Part shown: positions 8,336 through 16,639 of the stretch, piece by piece
How positions within the stretch are numbered: position 1 is the first letter of the stretch
How the letters are laid out: the number at the start of each line of letters is the position of its first letter
Source of the DNA: an uncultured Bacteroides sp.
Lineage (GTDB): Bacteria; Bacteroidota; Bacteroidia; Bacteroidales; Bacteroidaceae
Length of the DNA: 25,877 bases
Direction: 5' to 3'
Assembly (NCBI GenBank): GCA_900546355.1
Contig: URCM01000038.1
Location: forward strand, 1-25,877
Translations under genes and position numbers: made by a program
The notes under the pieces: generated by a model
The model's input: the letters and a program-made list of their open reading frames with translations, nothing else
The model's database searches: none
Told to the model about the DNA's origin: nothing

Positions 8336-9737
8336 TTACGGCATCACCTTCACTCCCGTGGCATTGACCGTTTTCACATTGTCTGCCGCATGGTCGGGAC
8401 GGGGGGTGCTCCATTCTATGTTGCAGGACTTTATTTGAATATCGGATGCGGTATCAATAAAGAAACCGTACGTGTTGCCACGCACGAAGCCTTCGCCGTC
8501 GCACGGACGCTTGTCGTAGATACCACCCTCGTAAGCGGTCTTTTTTTGCAGCGAGAGCGACACTTGGTCGAAGTAGATGTGGTTTACCTTTTCGGGTGTG
8601 TCGCCGCCTACAAATGCCCCGTTTTCGCTCGTACAGCGGATATTATGGAAGTAGATGTGGCTCACCTCGCCGCATGCGCCTTTCGTTGCCCCCTTCGGGA
8701 AACGCCAACCGGCATCCTTGTGGTTGCCCACGGCGCGGGGGTAAGAAGTGACGTAGATGGCTTCAGCCTTTCCCCACCACACGTCGGAGAAGAAACGGCA
8801 ATCTACTATCATGTTCGAGAACACTACGTTGGTTACTGTGCCTTCGTCGCGGTTCTGGATACCGATGCCCCGGTTGCTGTCTTTGATGATGCAGTTGGTG
8901 AAGAGCACGGTTGATGCTGTCCATGTTTTCCGAACCTATCTTGATGGCACATGAGCGTGAAGTCATCGTACAATTGCTCACTACAACGTCCTCACAACTT
9001 CCGTATTGCTCAAACTCGCGACGGTTCTTCAGGCAGATGCAGTCATCACCCGACTCAATGAAGCAGTTCGAGATACGTACGTCTTTCGAGTGGTCTACAT
9101 CGATACCGTCGCCATTGCGTATTTTCAGGTTGTTCAGGATGCTGATGCCGTCAATCGAAGCGTCACGGCAGCCGATGAGATGTACGGTCCAATAAGCACT
9201 GCTACGGATGGTGATGTCGCGGATAACCAGCTTTTCGATGTTGGTCAGCGTCAGAACGTGCGGACGTGGGTCGAAATCGGTCACAGGTTTCAACTCGTAC
9301 GAGTCTTCCAATTCCTTGCCCATAAACGCCACACCATTGCCATCAATGGTTCCCGTACCGGTGATGGAGACATTCTTCAAGTCTTTTCCGCTAATCCACA
9401 TCATGCCTTCGCCCCGGTTCTCGCCAAATGCACTCTCGGTATAGATGCTTTCGTCGGGGTTTGCCAGCAGGCATGAATTGGGTTCGAGGTGGAGGTTAAC
9501 GTAAGAAGCCAGCCGGAAGGGGCTGCACAGGAAAGTATGTCCGGCAGGGACGAGCACCGTGCCGCCTCCTGCCTCCGAGCAGGCGTCAATGGCGCGTTGC
9601 AGGGCTGGGGCATCGTCGGTGGTGCCATCGCCCGTGGCTCCGTAGTCCAGGATGTTGTACACTTTGGTAGCTTGTGGCTGGCATGCCCCCAAGAGGCAGA
9701 TGCTTAGCAGCAAAAATAAGATTCTTGTTGTTTTCAT
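8336..9737 (-). pseudogene. GH28-family (polygalacturonase-like) lipoprotein, broken by a one-base frameshift
   Basis: The family hydrolyses galacturonic-acid-containing pectins with a right-handed beta-helix and an Asp triad. The N-terminal part starts at MKTTRIL (9737), with lipobox Cys19 (LLGAC), the pectinase N-terminal motif YGATGDGTTDD, NGDGIDVD (208-215) and GDDCI (D231, D232). KIGSEN (K266) follows. After Ile275-Asn276 the frame is lost at about 8905-8912 and the shifted frame stops at 8763. The other frame continues the family sequence at once (VLFTNCIIKDSNRGIGIQN) to a natural stop at 8336. Removing one base near 8909 gives a continuous protein of 466 residues, a normal length. Catalytic Asp residues are intact, but the C-terminal coils are lost without correction. 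It may be a true recent inactivation or an assembly error. The gene starts 43 bases after the GH92 stop, suggesting one transcript. The His motif usual in plant-type enzymes is not obvious, so the exact specificity is open. Confidence 0.88.
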
Positions 9738-9780
9738 GTTACATAAATAGGTTTGTGGTTTTATTAAATACATCATTCTA

Positions 9781-12096
9781 TCAATTTATGTGTGGCGGGC
9801 AGTCTTCCGGCTTGTTCCCCCAATCGGGATTCGGTTCCGGACCCATTTCGAACAGCATCGTGCCGCCCCGAAGGATGTCTTCGTGACTGATGTAGTTCTT
9901 GGTATAGGGCTTGCCGTCGAGGGTGACGCGTTGGATGTAGATGTTCTCAGCAGAGGCTTCGGGTGCCAGGAGGCGGAATGTATTTCCGTTCTCCAAGGTC
10001 AGTGCGGCTTCTTGGAACGAGGGGCTTGCCAACACGTAGTAGGGCGTGCCGGGGCAGACGGGATAGAAGCCGAGGGCGGCAAAGACGTACCATGCTGACA
10101 TCTGTCCGGCATCATCGTTGCCCGAAAGGCCGCCGGGTGCATCAAGGTATTCGGTCTGCATGATGTGGCGTACTGCCCGCTGGGTTTTCCACGGCTGGCC
10201 GGAGTAGTTGAACAGGAAAGCCACTTGGTGGCAAGGTTCGTTGCCGTGCCAATAACGGTTCTGGCTGAACATCGAGTCAAGCTTGGCAATGTACTGTTCT
10301 TGCCCGCCCATGCATTCCATTAGTCCATAAGGATCGTGAGGAACGTACCATGTATAATGGCAAGGGGCACCTTCAGTGATGAACTTGGCGAATCCGAAAG
10401 CGTTGTTTTCATTCAGGAAAGTGCCGTCGGCATGCCGTCCTTGCGCATATCCGGTACGGGGGTCGATGACGTTGCGGTAGTTTTGCGCACGGCGCATCAG
10501 AGTCTCATAATCCTCTGTCTTGCCTAAGCGTTTCGCCACTTGGGCAAGGACAAAATCATCGTAAGCGTATTCCAACGTACGCGATACTTGTTCGCGGACA
10601 TGGAAAGCATCGGGCACACTGTCTTCCAGTGGAATGTAGCCATACTGGAGGTACGACTGCAGAGCGCGGCGGCCCATTCCGTTGACGTATTCTTCGTGCG
10701 TGGCAGGGCTTTCAAAAGCATTGCGGCGCATCCCTTCGTAGGCTTTCTGCACATCGAAATTGCGGATGCCTTTCACGCAGGCGTCTCCAAGGGCTGCAAT
10801 GCAGTGGTCACCTATCATCGCTGCCGTATAGCTGTTCCAGCAGGGGAAGATAGGAAGCCAGCCCCCCTCTTCATATTTATGTACCAACGACTGCATCATC
10901 TGTCCGCCACGGGTGGGGTGGAGGAGGTTAATGAGCGGATGCAAGGCGCGGTAGGTATCCCACATACTGAAATCTTCGTAATAGGTTTCGTCTTTTGCCA
11001 ACTGACGAATAGGTTCGCCCGTGGAAAAGGAAGGATAGCGTCCGTCTATGTCATTAAACGTGCGGGGCAGGAAAGAGGTGTGGTAGAGTGCTGTATAGAA
11101 TTTCCGCCGGGCAAGTTCATCGTTCGTTTTTATCTTGACGCTTGCCAAGTATTGTTCCCAAATGTTGGTCAGTTCTTTATGGGTTTGGTCGAAATCCCAG
11201 TGCGGGATTTCAGCGGCCAGGTTTTTCAGTGCCCCGTCCTTATCAGTAAACGATGAGGCGGCTTTCACCAATACTTTTTCATCGGAGTTTACCCGGAACC
11301 GGATATACAGTCCGATGCCTTGCCCCGAACGGATACTTGTTTGGCTGGGGAAAATGCTATCTTTCCGGAAGGTGCCGAAACCGGTAAGTTCCTTTTGGTA
11401 TTCTACAACGAAATGCCCACTATACCCTGCCGGTTCGCCCCAACCTTGATAGATGCGGTGTACAGGATTGTAGCCATAGATACGCTTGTTCAGTGTATCA
11501 ATTTCGATGTAGCCTTCGCCCTCATCGCTATTGGGGTTAACCACTAAGTAGGCGTTACCCTCTTTCTGGTAGGTGAAACGGAAAATGGCGGCACGTGAGC
11601 GTCCGGTCATTTCTGCCTTCAGTTGTTCATCGGGCAGAGTGACGGCATAGTAGGAAGGGGTTGCCTGCTCGTCGTGGTGCGAGAAGCGTGTACCTCTCTT
11701 TTCGGAAGTGCAGCGCAGCGTGCCGCTCAGTGCCGCAAGGGTCATCGAACCATAATCCTGCGTACAGCCTCCTACAATCCAGTGCGAGTTGCGGAAGCCT
11801 TGAAACAGGGAGTCGCGGTAATAATAAGGAGCGATGCACTTCTGTTCGGTGTCTTGCGTCTGCGGTGTCCAGAAATTCATGCCGTTCGGTTCGAGCACGG
11901 CAGGCAATGTCTGTCCGTATTCTTCGGTATGCTTTCCGAACATGCCGGCAGTTTGTGTGATGCTGGCAGCTGTTCCCGTGCGGGTGTCAATACATTGCTG
12001 CAACGTTTCCTGCTTGTCTTTCTCCGTTTGGCAGGAAGGCAGAAAGGCGGTGAACAGCAGCAATGTCCAAAGGCTTTTGGGATTGAATCGTTTCAT
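9781..12096 (-). CDS. GH92-family alpha-mannosidase, lipoprotein
   Basis: Family GH92 enzymes are calcium-dependent exo-acting alpha-mannosidases that remove alpha-1,2/1,3/1,4/1,6-mannose from N-glycans and yeast mannan. The 771-residue protein from MKRFNPK has a lipoprotein signal (FLPSC), so it is membrane-anchored. The N-terminal beta-sandwich (CIDTRTGT, YGQTLPAVLEPNGMNFWTPQT) leads into the (alpha/alpha)6 catalytic domain (YYEDFSMWDTYRALHPLINLL). The family-defining C-terminal motifs HGNEPCHQ and SGNDDAGQMSAWYVFAALG contain the acidic residues of the active site. The upstream in-frame Met at 12132 was not chosen because it lies in the preceding C-rich repeat and gives no signal peptide. 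It follows the HGSNAT-like gene with a 137-base gap filled by the repeat, and precedes GH28 closely. Confidence 0.95.
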   Translation of the reverse strand: MKRFNPKSLWTLLLFTAFLPSCQTEKDKQETLQQCIDTRTGTAASITQTAGMFGKHTEEYGQTLPAVLEPNGMNFWTPQTQDTEQKCIAPYYYRDSLFQGFRNSHWIVGGCTQDYGSMTLAALSGTLRCTSEKRGTRFSHHDEQATPSYYAVTLPDEQLKAEMTGRSRAAIFRFTYQKEGNAYLVVNPNSDEGEGYIEIDTLNKRIYGYNPVHRIYQGWGEPAGYSGHFVVEYQKELTGFGTFRKDSIFPSQTSIRSGQGIGLYIRFRVNSDEKVLVKAASSFTDKDGALKNLAAEIPHWDFDQTHKELTNIWEQYLASVKIKTNDELARRKFYTALYHTSFLPRTFNDIDGRYPSFSTGEPIRQLAKDETYYEDFSMWDTYRALHPLINLLHPTRGGQMMQSLVHKYEEGGWLPIFPCWNSYTAAMIGDHCIAALGDACVKGIRNFDVQKAYEGMRRNAFESPATHEEYVNGMGRRALQSYLQYGYIPLEDSVPDAFHVREQVSRTLEYAYDDFVLAQVAKRLGKTEDYETLMRRAQNYRNVIDPRTGYAQGRHADGTFLNENNAFGFAKFITEGAPCHYTWYVPHDPYGLMECMGGQEQYIAKLDSMFSQNRYWHGNEPCHQVAFLFNYSGQPWKTQRAVRHIMQTEYLDAPGGLSGNDDAGQMSAWYVFAALGFYPVCPGTPYYVLASPSFQEAALTLENGNTFRLLAPEASAENIYIQRVTLDGKPYTKNYISHEDILRGGTMLFEMGPEPNPDWGNKPEDCPPHIN

Positions 12097-12112
12097 AGGC
12101 TTTGAAAAAAAG

Positions 12113-12226
12113 CTCCCACCAAACCTCCTCAAGCCTCCCCTAAATCCCCTCCTAAGGAGGGGACTTGAGAATAGTCTGTGGATTTTAAGCCTCCCCTTCG
12201 GGGGGGGGAGGAGGTTGGGAGGGGGC
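12113..12226. repeat. C/T-rich compound inverted-repeat element
   Basis: The outer arms CTCCCACCAAACCTCCTC (12113-12130) and GAGGAGGTTGGGAG (from 12208) are largely complementary. Inside are a hairpin TCCCCTCC-TAA-GGAGGGGA flanked by CTCAAG/CTTGAG (about 12127-12168) and a second hairpin CCTCCCCTTCGGGG. The element fills the gap between the HGSNAT-like gene and GH92. Similar C/T-rich hairpins recur between genes in many Bacteroidetes genomes (from memory). It could attenuate or terminate transcription between the two genes. The run of nine G at about 12200-12208 is prone to sequencing error. Confidence 0.75.
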
Positions 12227-12233
12227 TGTTGTT

Positions 12234-13304
12234 TTAAATTTTAATATATATCTTTTTCTTGTAAAGCGGATAGCCGATAGCTCCCATTACGCTTACAAAG
12301 AGTAGGGAATAGACGGCAGAGGCAACGTAAGGATTGCTTATTAGATTGTGTATGATGTTGTAAATCACAGGTTTGCATTCGGATACATTTAATACGACAG
12401 CGGTAAGTTCGCTCAATACATAGAGGAAGAGTGGGTTTACCCCGAATGCTTCGAATATACGGCACCATTGTTTTTTCCCTTGTGCGTCGATGAAATAGAG
12501 TAAGGTAGCTTGAAGCATTGCTGCCATTCCGCAAGTGGCAAGGGCGTAGCTGGGTGACCATATACGCTTGTTCAGCGGGAGCCATTCCACCAGTAGGAAG
12601 CCGATGGCTGCCAGCAGGAAGCCGGTAACAAAGAGCTTGATTATCTTCTGTCCCAAGTCTTGTGTTTCCATAATCAGTCTGCCGCACAAAAAACCGATAA
12701 TTGTATGAGCAATGGCAGAGAGTGTGCTGGTCAGTCCTTCGGGGTCGACCGGACTTTTATGGTATAAATGTTCGTAGCCTAAAATATTTGTATCCCAAAT
12801 GGCAAGGATATTGGTAGAATCCATTGCGTAACCGTTACCCCAATGGAGCAGGAGGGCATAGCCCAACAATAGGATACCTGCTATCCACGCCAGTCCTTTC
12901 GGACGGATATAGAGCGCGAGTAGCGACACAATGCCGTAGCATAAGGCTATACGCGGAAGAACGCCTAAGATGCGGATGTGGGAGAAAGGGAAAAAGTCAC
13001 CTTCGCAAGCAAACTCAAACCAATAGATGCCCCAGCCGATAAGAAAGATAAGGAAGGTACGTCGTATAATTTTCCGGATAACGGCAGGAGAGGGTTGGAA
13101 CTGGAATTTGCGTAGTGCGATGTATGTAGAAATTCCCATGATAAAAAGAAAGAAAGGGAATACGAGGTCGCACGGTGTCAGTCCGTTCCATACGGAATGC
13201 CGCAAGGAATCATACGAATATTCCCCTCCGGCATTGTTGACCACAATCATGCCGAAGACGGTGATGCCGCGCAGGACATCGAGAGAGAGAAGCCGTTGTT
13301 TCAT
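12234..13304 (-). CDS. Multipass membrane acyltransferase, heparan-alpha-glucosaminide N-acetyltransferase (HGSNAT) type
   Basis: HGSNAT proteins transfer acetyl from cytoplasmic acetyl-CoA across a membrane to terminal alpha-glucosamine of heparan sulfate. Bacterial relatives carry the DUF5009/DUF1624-type label. The 356-residue protein from MKQRLLSLDVLRG contains the family N-terminus (SLDVLRGITVFGMIVVNN). The active-site region is RHSVWNGLTPCDLVFPFFLFIMG, where His36 aligns by eye with the catalytic His of the human enzyme (H-x2-WNGL). About nine to eleven hydrophobic segments follow, as expected. It is short of the human protein because it lacks the lumenal N-terminal domain, which is usual for bacteria. 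The Met at 13349 reads through an inverted repeat and was rejected. Its upstream neighbour is GH89, the family of the enzyme acting next in heparan sulfate breakdown. The substrate here is unproven; other acyl acceptors are possible. Confidence 0.85.
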   Translation of the reverse strand: MKQRLLSLDVLRGITVFGMIVVNNAGGEYSYDSLRHSVWNGLTPCDLVFPFFLFIMGISTYIALRKFQFQPSPAVIRKIIRRTFLIFLIGWGIYWFEFACEGDFFPFSHIRILGVLPRIALCYGIVSLLALYIRPKGLAWIAGILLLGYALLLHWGNGYAMDSTNILAIWDTNILGYEHLYHKSPVDPEGLTSTLSAIAHTIIGFLCGRLIMETQDLGQKIIKLFVTGFLLAAIGFLLVEWLPLNKRIWSPSYALATCGMAAMLQATLLYFIDAQGKKQWCRIFEAFGVNPLFLYVLSELTAVVLNVSECKPVIYNIIHNLISNPYVASAVYSLLFVSVMGAIGYPLYKKKIYIKI

Positions 13305-13332
13305 ATTGAATGGTTGTGAGTATATGTGACAT

Positions 13333-13442
13333 TTCACCACAGAGTACACAGAGGCTTTAAAATATTTCCTCTGTGTACTCTGTGTACTCTGTGGTGAATT
13401 TTATCATATAAGCTAATATTAATCTGTGTAATCTGTGGTGAG
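13333..13442. repeat. ACACAGAG-family inverted repeat, copy 1
   Basis: TTCACCACAGAGTACACAGAGG (13333-13354) pairs with the arm at 13368-13398. That arm carries one extra copy of its internal nine-base unit (TGTGTACTC twice). A further half-arm (AATCTGTGTAATCTGTGGTG, about 13421-13440) overlaps the end of the GH89 gene. The element separates GH89 from the HGSNAT-like gene and could stabilise or terminate the transcript. Confidence 0.8.
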
Positions 13443-15590
13443 AAGCGACATTGCTTTGCGGGCGGTATCGATGCAGTCGCCTTCTGCTTCAGTTTTGTAC
13501 GGATTATGTTGCAAGGTCCAAGGCTCTTCCATGGCATACCAGTCGATGTCTTTCATTTCTCCACCGTCCAGTACGCCTTGCAGCATTTCCCACCATGCAG
13601 CCCAGCGCTTGTAATAGAAGTCTTTTAGGATGCCGTTCCATTCTTTGTGGGCATAGTCGCGTAAGCCGCCTTTATCGGCACATTCCCGGTTGCCCCACGT
13701 TGTGATTTGCACACGGGCATTCCATTCGTACAGGTCTTTTTCTTCGGGTGTGTTTCCCAAACTACGTGCCTGGTTAATCCATTTGCCTACGCGGAACTCG
13801 CTGCGTGTAGCCAGCAGTTTGTCTTGTGCCAGTAAAAGGTTGAGGAATTCTTTCGAATGGCGTGCATAGCTGCGCTTGTCGAAACTCTTGAAGTCGGCAA
13901 TAGCCTGATTGTAGACGATACGTCCACGGTCGGCAAGTGCCTGACGCACGATGTCTACCAAGTCGTATTCAAAATTGTTGTTGCCTCGGTATTTGTCGGC
14001 TACTTCCAGCATGAGACGTGCGGCTTCTTCGGTAGAAGTGGGGTCGTAGTAATTCTCCATCTTCGACCAGCTCGATACTTGGAAATTGTTCATGCTCGGA
14101 CGTCCGCAGAAGATGGATTCGTGAGGCCCTTGCTGGTTGTTTCCGAAGGGGCAGTTATAAATGCCGTTGGCAAGAATCATCCATGCCTGTTCTATCTTTT
14201 CGTCTTTTGCTCCATAGCGGGCAGCCAAGTATTCTTTCAGCCAGCTTTCCTTGGTGATTTTCTCGGGACGCCACGGCAATTCGCACATCAGCTCGAACAT
14301 CACCGGATTGTTTTCGCTTCCTTCCATGGTCAGCCCGATACCTTTCAAGTGAGCGGCAAGTGGATTATTCTTGGTCAGGTAGAAATTGTTCAGCAATTGA
14401 TCCATACGTCCGTGGAGTCCTACGTTGGCACCGAAGTTTTCCAGCATGCAGAACAGCCAGTCGTGTTGTTCATAGCCTTTCTCCCGTTTCCAGATGGAAG
14501 GGATTCCCCACATCGGACGGCATTCACTGAAAAGGTCAAGGATGAGCAAATCTCCATTCTTCAAGTTCTTCATCATTTCCGGACGCGGGTTCTCGGTCCA
14601 TCCCTGTACTACCCATACGGCTTTCGGGTTGACTTTCTTCATTGCATCCATTACAGCTTTGCCGGCTGCATCGAAGTCTACTTCTCCTGCATTTTCCAAT
14701 TCGTGGAAAGGATCCATCGAGTAGTAGTTGGCTTTGCCGAAAAGTTTTTCTTGCTCCTCGTAATAAAGGGCCGCTATTTCGGCGAATCTTTCATCGGTAG
14801 GCATTAAGAATGCCGGGCGGGTAAATCCGTTCCATAGTTCGGGTTCGGTTACATTCAGTCCCAGTTTCTTGTTGGCATCGTGTGGCACCATGCCCGAATA
14901 GCCGGGCAATACCGGTTCGATACCGTATTCTTTCATCCGCTTCAGGATTTTCTTCTGCAAGGCTTCCTGTTGTTCGTACCAGCTGTCCGGATTCGGACCT
15001 CCCCAGCCTTCCAGGTTGTTCATCGCCCACCAGGCAAGGAATGCAGGACCGGCAATGAACCGGTTGGTTTCTTCTTTGGAATAGCCCAGTTTGGCAAGCA
15101 TGTTGCGCCATACGCACTCTTGCCCTACTGCGGCAAGCGGCAGGTTGATGCCGTGCAAGGCCATCCAGTCTATTTCCTGTTCCCAACGTGCCCAGTCCCA
15201 AAAAGCCATGGTATACGAATAGGTGCAATAGTTGAAGTCGTAACGTAAACCGAGGTTGGTCTCGTGTCGTTCAGGGTGGGGGACTGCGGGTAAAGTATCG
15301 GGCAGGTCTGCCTGCATGTTATTCCATGTGAGTTGGATGCCGGCATAGTATTTCAGATACCAGTTCAGTCCGGTGGCAATATTGACGTACGTATTTCCGC
15401 GCACCACAATCTTGTTTCCTTTTTGGTCCAATTCGAAGAAGTCGGTATCTGCGTTTTTCTGGAGTTGGATGATGAATTTCTTAGATGCTCCCGGTTCGAT
15501 TCGTTCCAAGAGTCCTTTGATAGGGTTGGCGAATACCATGAAAGGTAAAAGGAAGCATACGATTGCTGATAAAAGTTTTTTTGTGTTCAT
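13419..15590 (-). CDS. GH89-family alpha-N-acetylglucosaminidase (NAGLU-like), secreted
   Basis: GH89 enzymes release terminal alpha-linked GlcNAc, from heparan sulfate in the human lysosome and from gastric-mucin GlcNAc-alpha-1,4-Gal in Clostridium perfringens. The 723-residue protein from MNTKKLLSAI has a Sec signal peptide (cut after about residue 21, VFA|NP) and no lipobox. An N-terminal alpha/beta domain (about 25-105) is followed by the (beta/alpha)8 domain with LRYDFNYCTYSYTMAFWDW (115-133). The likely acid and nucleophile are Glu297 (DPFHE) and Glu423 (GIGLTMEGSENNP), matched by eye to the human enzyme. A C-terminal helical domain follows. The length is normal. The last six residues (TTDYTD) and the stop codon are read from an ACACAGAT-type repeat arm, an odd but probably harmless ending. 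The gene opens the glycosidase group. Confidence 0.95.
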   Translation of the reverse strand: MNTKKLLSAIVCFLLPFMVFANPIKGLLERIEPGASKKFIIQLQKNADTDFFELDQKGNKIVVRGNTYVNIATGLNWYLKYYAGIQLTWNNMQADLPDTLPAVPHPERHETNLGLRYDFNYCTYSYTMAFWDWARWEQEIDWMALHGINLPLAAVGQECVWRNMLAKLGYSKEETNRFIAGPAFLAWWAMNNLEGWGGPNPDSWYEQQEALQKKILKRMKEYGIEPVLPGYSGMVPHDANKKLGLNVTEPELWNGFTRPAFLMPTDERFAEIAALYYEEQEKLFGKANYYSMDPFHELENAGEVDFDAAGKAVMDAMKKVNPKAVWVVQGWTENPRPEMMKNLKNGDLLILDLFSECRPMWGIPSIWKREKGYEQHDWLFCMLENFGANVGLHGRMDQLLNNFYLTKNNPLAAHLKGIGLTMEGSENNPVMFELMCELPWRPEKITKESWLKEYLAARYGAKDEKIEQAWMILANGIYNCPFGNNQQGPHESIFCGRPSMNNFQVSSWSKMENYYDPTSTEEAARLMLEVADKYRGNNNFEYDLVDIVRQALADRGRIVYNQAIADFKSFDKRSYARHSKEFLNLLLAQDKLLATRSEFRVGKWINQARSLGNTPEEKDLYEWNARVQITTWGNRECADKGGLRDYAHKEWNGILKDFYYKRWAAWWEMLQGVLDGGEMKDIDWYAMEEPWTLQHNPYKTEAEGDCIDTARKAMSLLTTDYTD

Positions 15591-15606
15591 AGTTGGAAAG
15601 TTAACG

Positions 15607-15672
15607 GTTAATAGTTGATAACGGGCAATGAAGAACAAGGTTGTCATTTATTACCCATTATCGGCTATCAAC
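15607..15672. repeat. GATAAYGGG-type inverted repeat between deoC and GH89
   Basis: Arms of 23 bases (15607-15629 and 15650-15672) match at 18 positions when one is reverse-complemented, and all five differences are transitions that still allow G-U pairing in RNA. The loop is 20 bases. It sits between the deoC stop (15683) and the GH89 start (15590), marking the boundary between the housekeeping operon and the glycosidase group. It probably ends or attenuates deoC transcription. Confidence 0.72.
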
Positions 15673-15682
15673 GATTCGTTGT

Positions 15683-16639
15683 TTAGAAAAATTTTGTTTC
15701 TTCGCCTAAGATGTCCGAGAGGAGCAGGTTGGCAAGACGGCTGGTTCCGAGACGGAATGATTCATTGTTAAGCCACTCTTTGCCTAACAGTTCTTTTACG
15801 ATGGTATAATAGTTCACGGCATCTTGTACGGTGTTGATACCTCCGGCAGGTTTGAAACCCACTTTACGCCCTGTTTCCAAGAAGTATTCTTTAATGGCTT
15901 GGCACATCACGTAGGCAGCTTCGGGCGTAGCGGCAGGCTTCTCTTTCCCGGTAGAAGTCTTGATGAAGTCGGCTCCCGAATACATGGCGAGGATGGACGC
16001 TTTTTTGATATTCTCGGCAGAGCCTAACGCGCCTGTTTCCAAGATAACTTTCAGGTGCTTTTCACCACATACGTCTTTTAGTTCCTGAATCTCGTCGCAC
16101 ATGCCTTCATAGTCGCCTGAAAGGAATTTGCCTACCGGAATCACGATGTCGATTTCATCGGCTCCGGCATGGAGTGCCATGGCTGTTTCCGCCACTTTCA
16201 CTTCGGTGAATGTCTGTGAAGAGGGGAATCCTCCCGATACACACGCTATCTTTACACGGTCGGCTTCCAACGTATCGTGTACGATTTCCGCCATATTGGG
16301 ATAGACGCAGATGGCGGCAACGTTTTTCAGGTCGGGATGCTCGTCATCGAATGCATTGACCCGCTTGGTGAATTCCATCACGCTCTCTTCGCTATCGGTG
16401 CATTTCAGTGTAGTAAGGTCGATGCAGTTGAAGAGGAATTTCTTTACATCAAGTGTGTTGTTCTCTGCCGCGTATTTATCAAGAAGATGTTTGGTTTTTG
16501 CAGCAATCTCATCGTCTTTTAGTGCGGTGTTGTATTTCCCCAATGCCATGTCGTATTTGTTGGACTGGCTTAGGTTCTCTTTGTCCTCCATTTCCATATT
16601 CTGGAAGAGTTCGCTTTCAAATTCTTCGTGGTTGCTCAT
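15683..16639 (-). CDS. deoC: Deoxyribose-phosphate aldolase
   Basis: The enzyme cleaves 2-deoxyribose-5-phosphate into glyceraldehyde-3-phosphate and acetaldehyde in deoxynucleoside catabolism, in the cytoplasm. The 318-residue protein carries the class I Schiff-base lysine in DFIKTSTGK (Lys227) and the second essential lysine in VGFKPAGGI (Lys263). ALHAGADEIDIVIPVGKF is also characteristic. It has an N-terminal extension of about 60 residues relative to the roughly 250-residue E. coli enzyme, as in other long bacterial DeoC proteins. The start overlaps the mazG-like stop by four bases (ATGA), so the two are translationally coupled. Confidence 0.96.
   Translation of the reverse strand: MSNHEEFESELFQNMEMEDKENLSQSNKYDMALGKYNTALKDDEIAAKTKHLLDKYAAENNTLDVKKFLFNCIDLTTLKCTDSEESVMEFTKRVNAFDDEHPDLKNVAAICVYPNMAEIVHDTLEADRVKIACVSGGFPSSQTFTEVKVAETAMALHAGADEIDIVIPVGKFLSGDYEGMCDEIQELKDVCGEKHLKVILETGALGSAENIKKASILAMYSGADFIKTSTGKEKPAATPEAAYVMCQAIKEYFLETGRKVGFKPAGGINTVQDAVNYYTIVKELLGKEWLNNESFRLGTSRLANLLLSDILGEETKFF

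Noticed and set aside
8336..8908. Programmed ribosomal frameshift as explanation for the two GH28 frames
   Set aside because: No slippery heptamer or following stem was seen at the junction, and GH28 families are normally one frame; a mutation or sequencing error is simpler.
13857..14807. 316-codon open frame antisense to GH89
   Set aside because: It lies entirely inside a strongly recognised enzyme gene and shows no family motifs.
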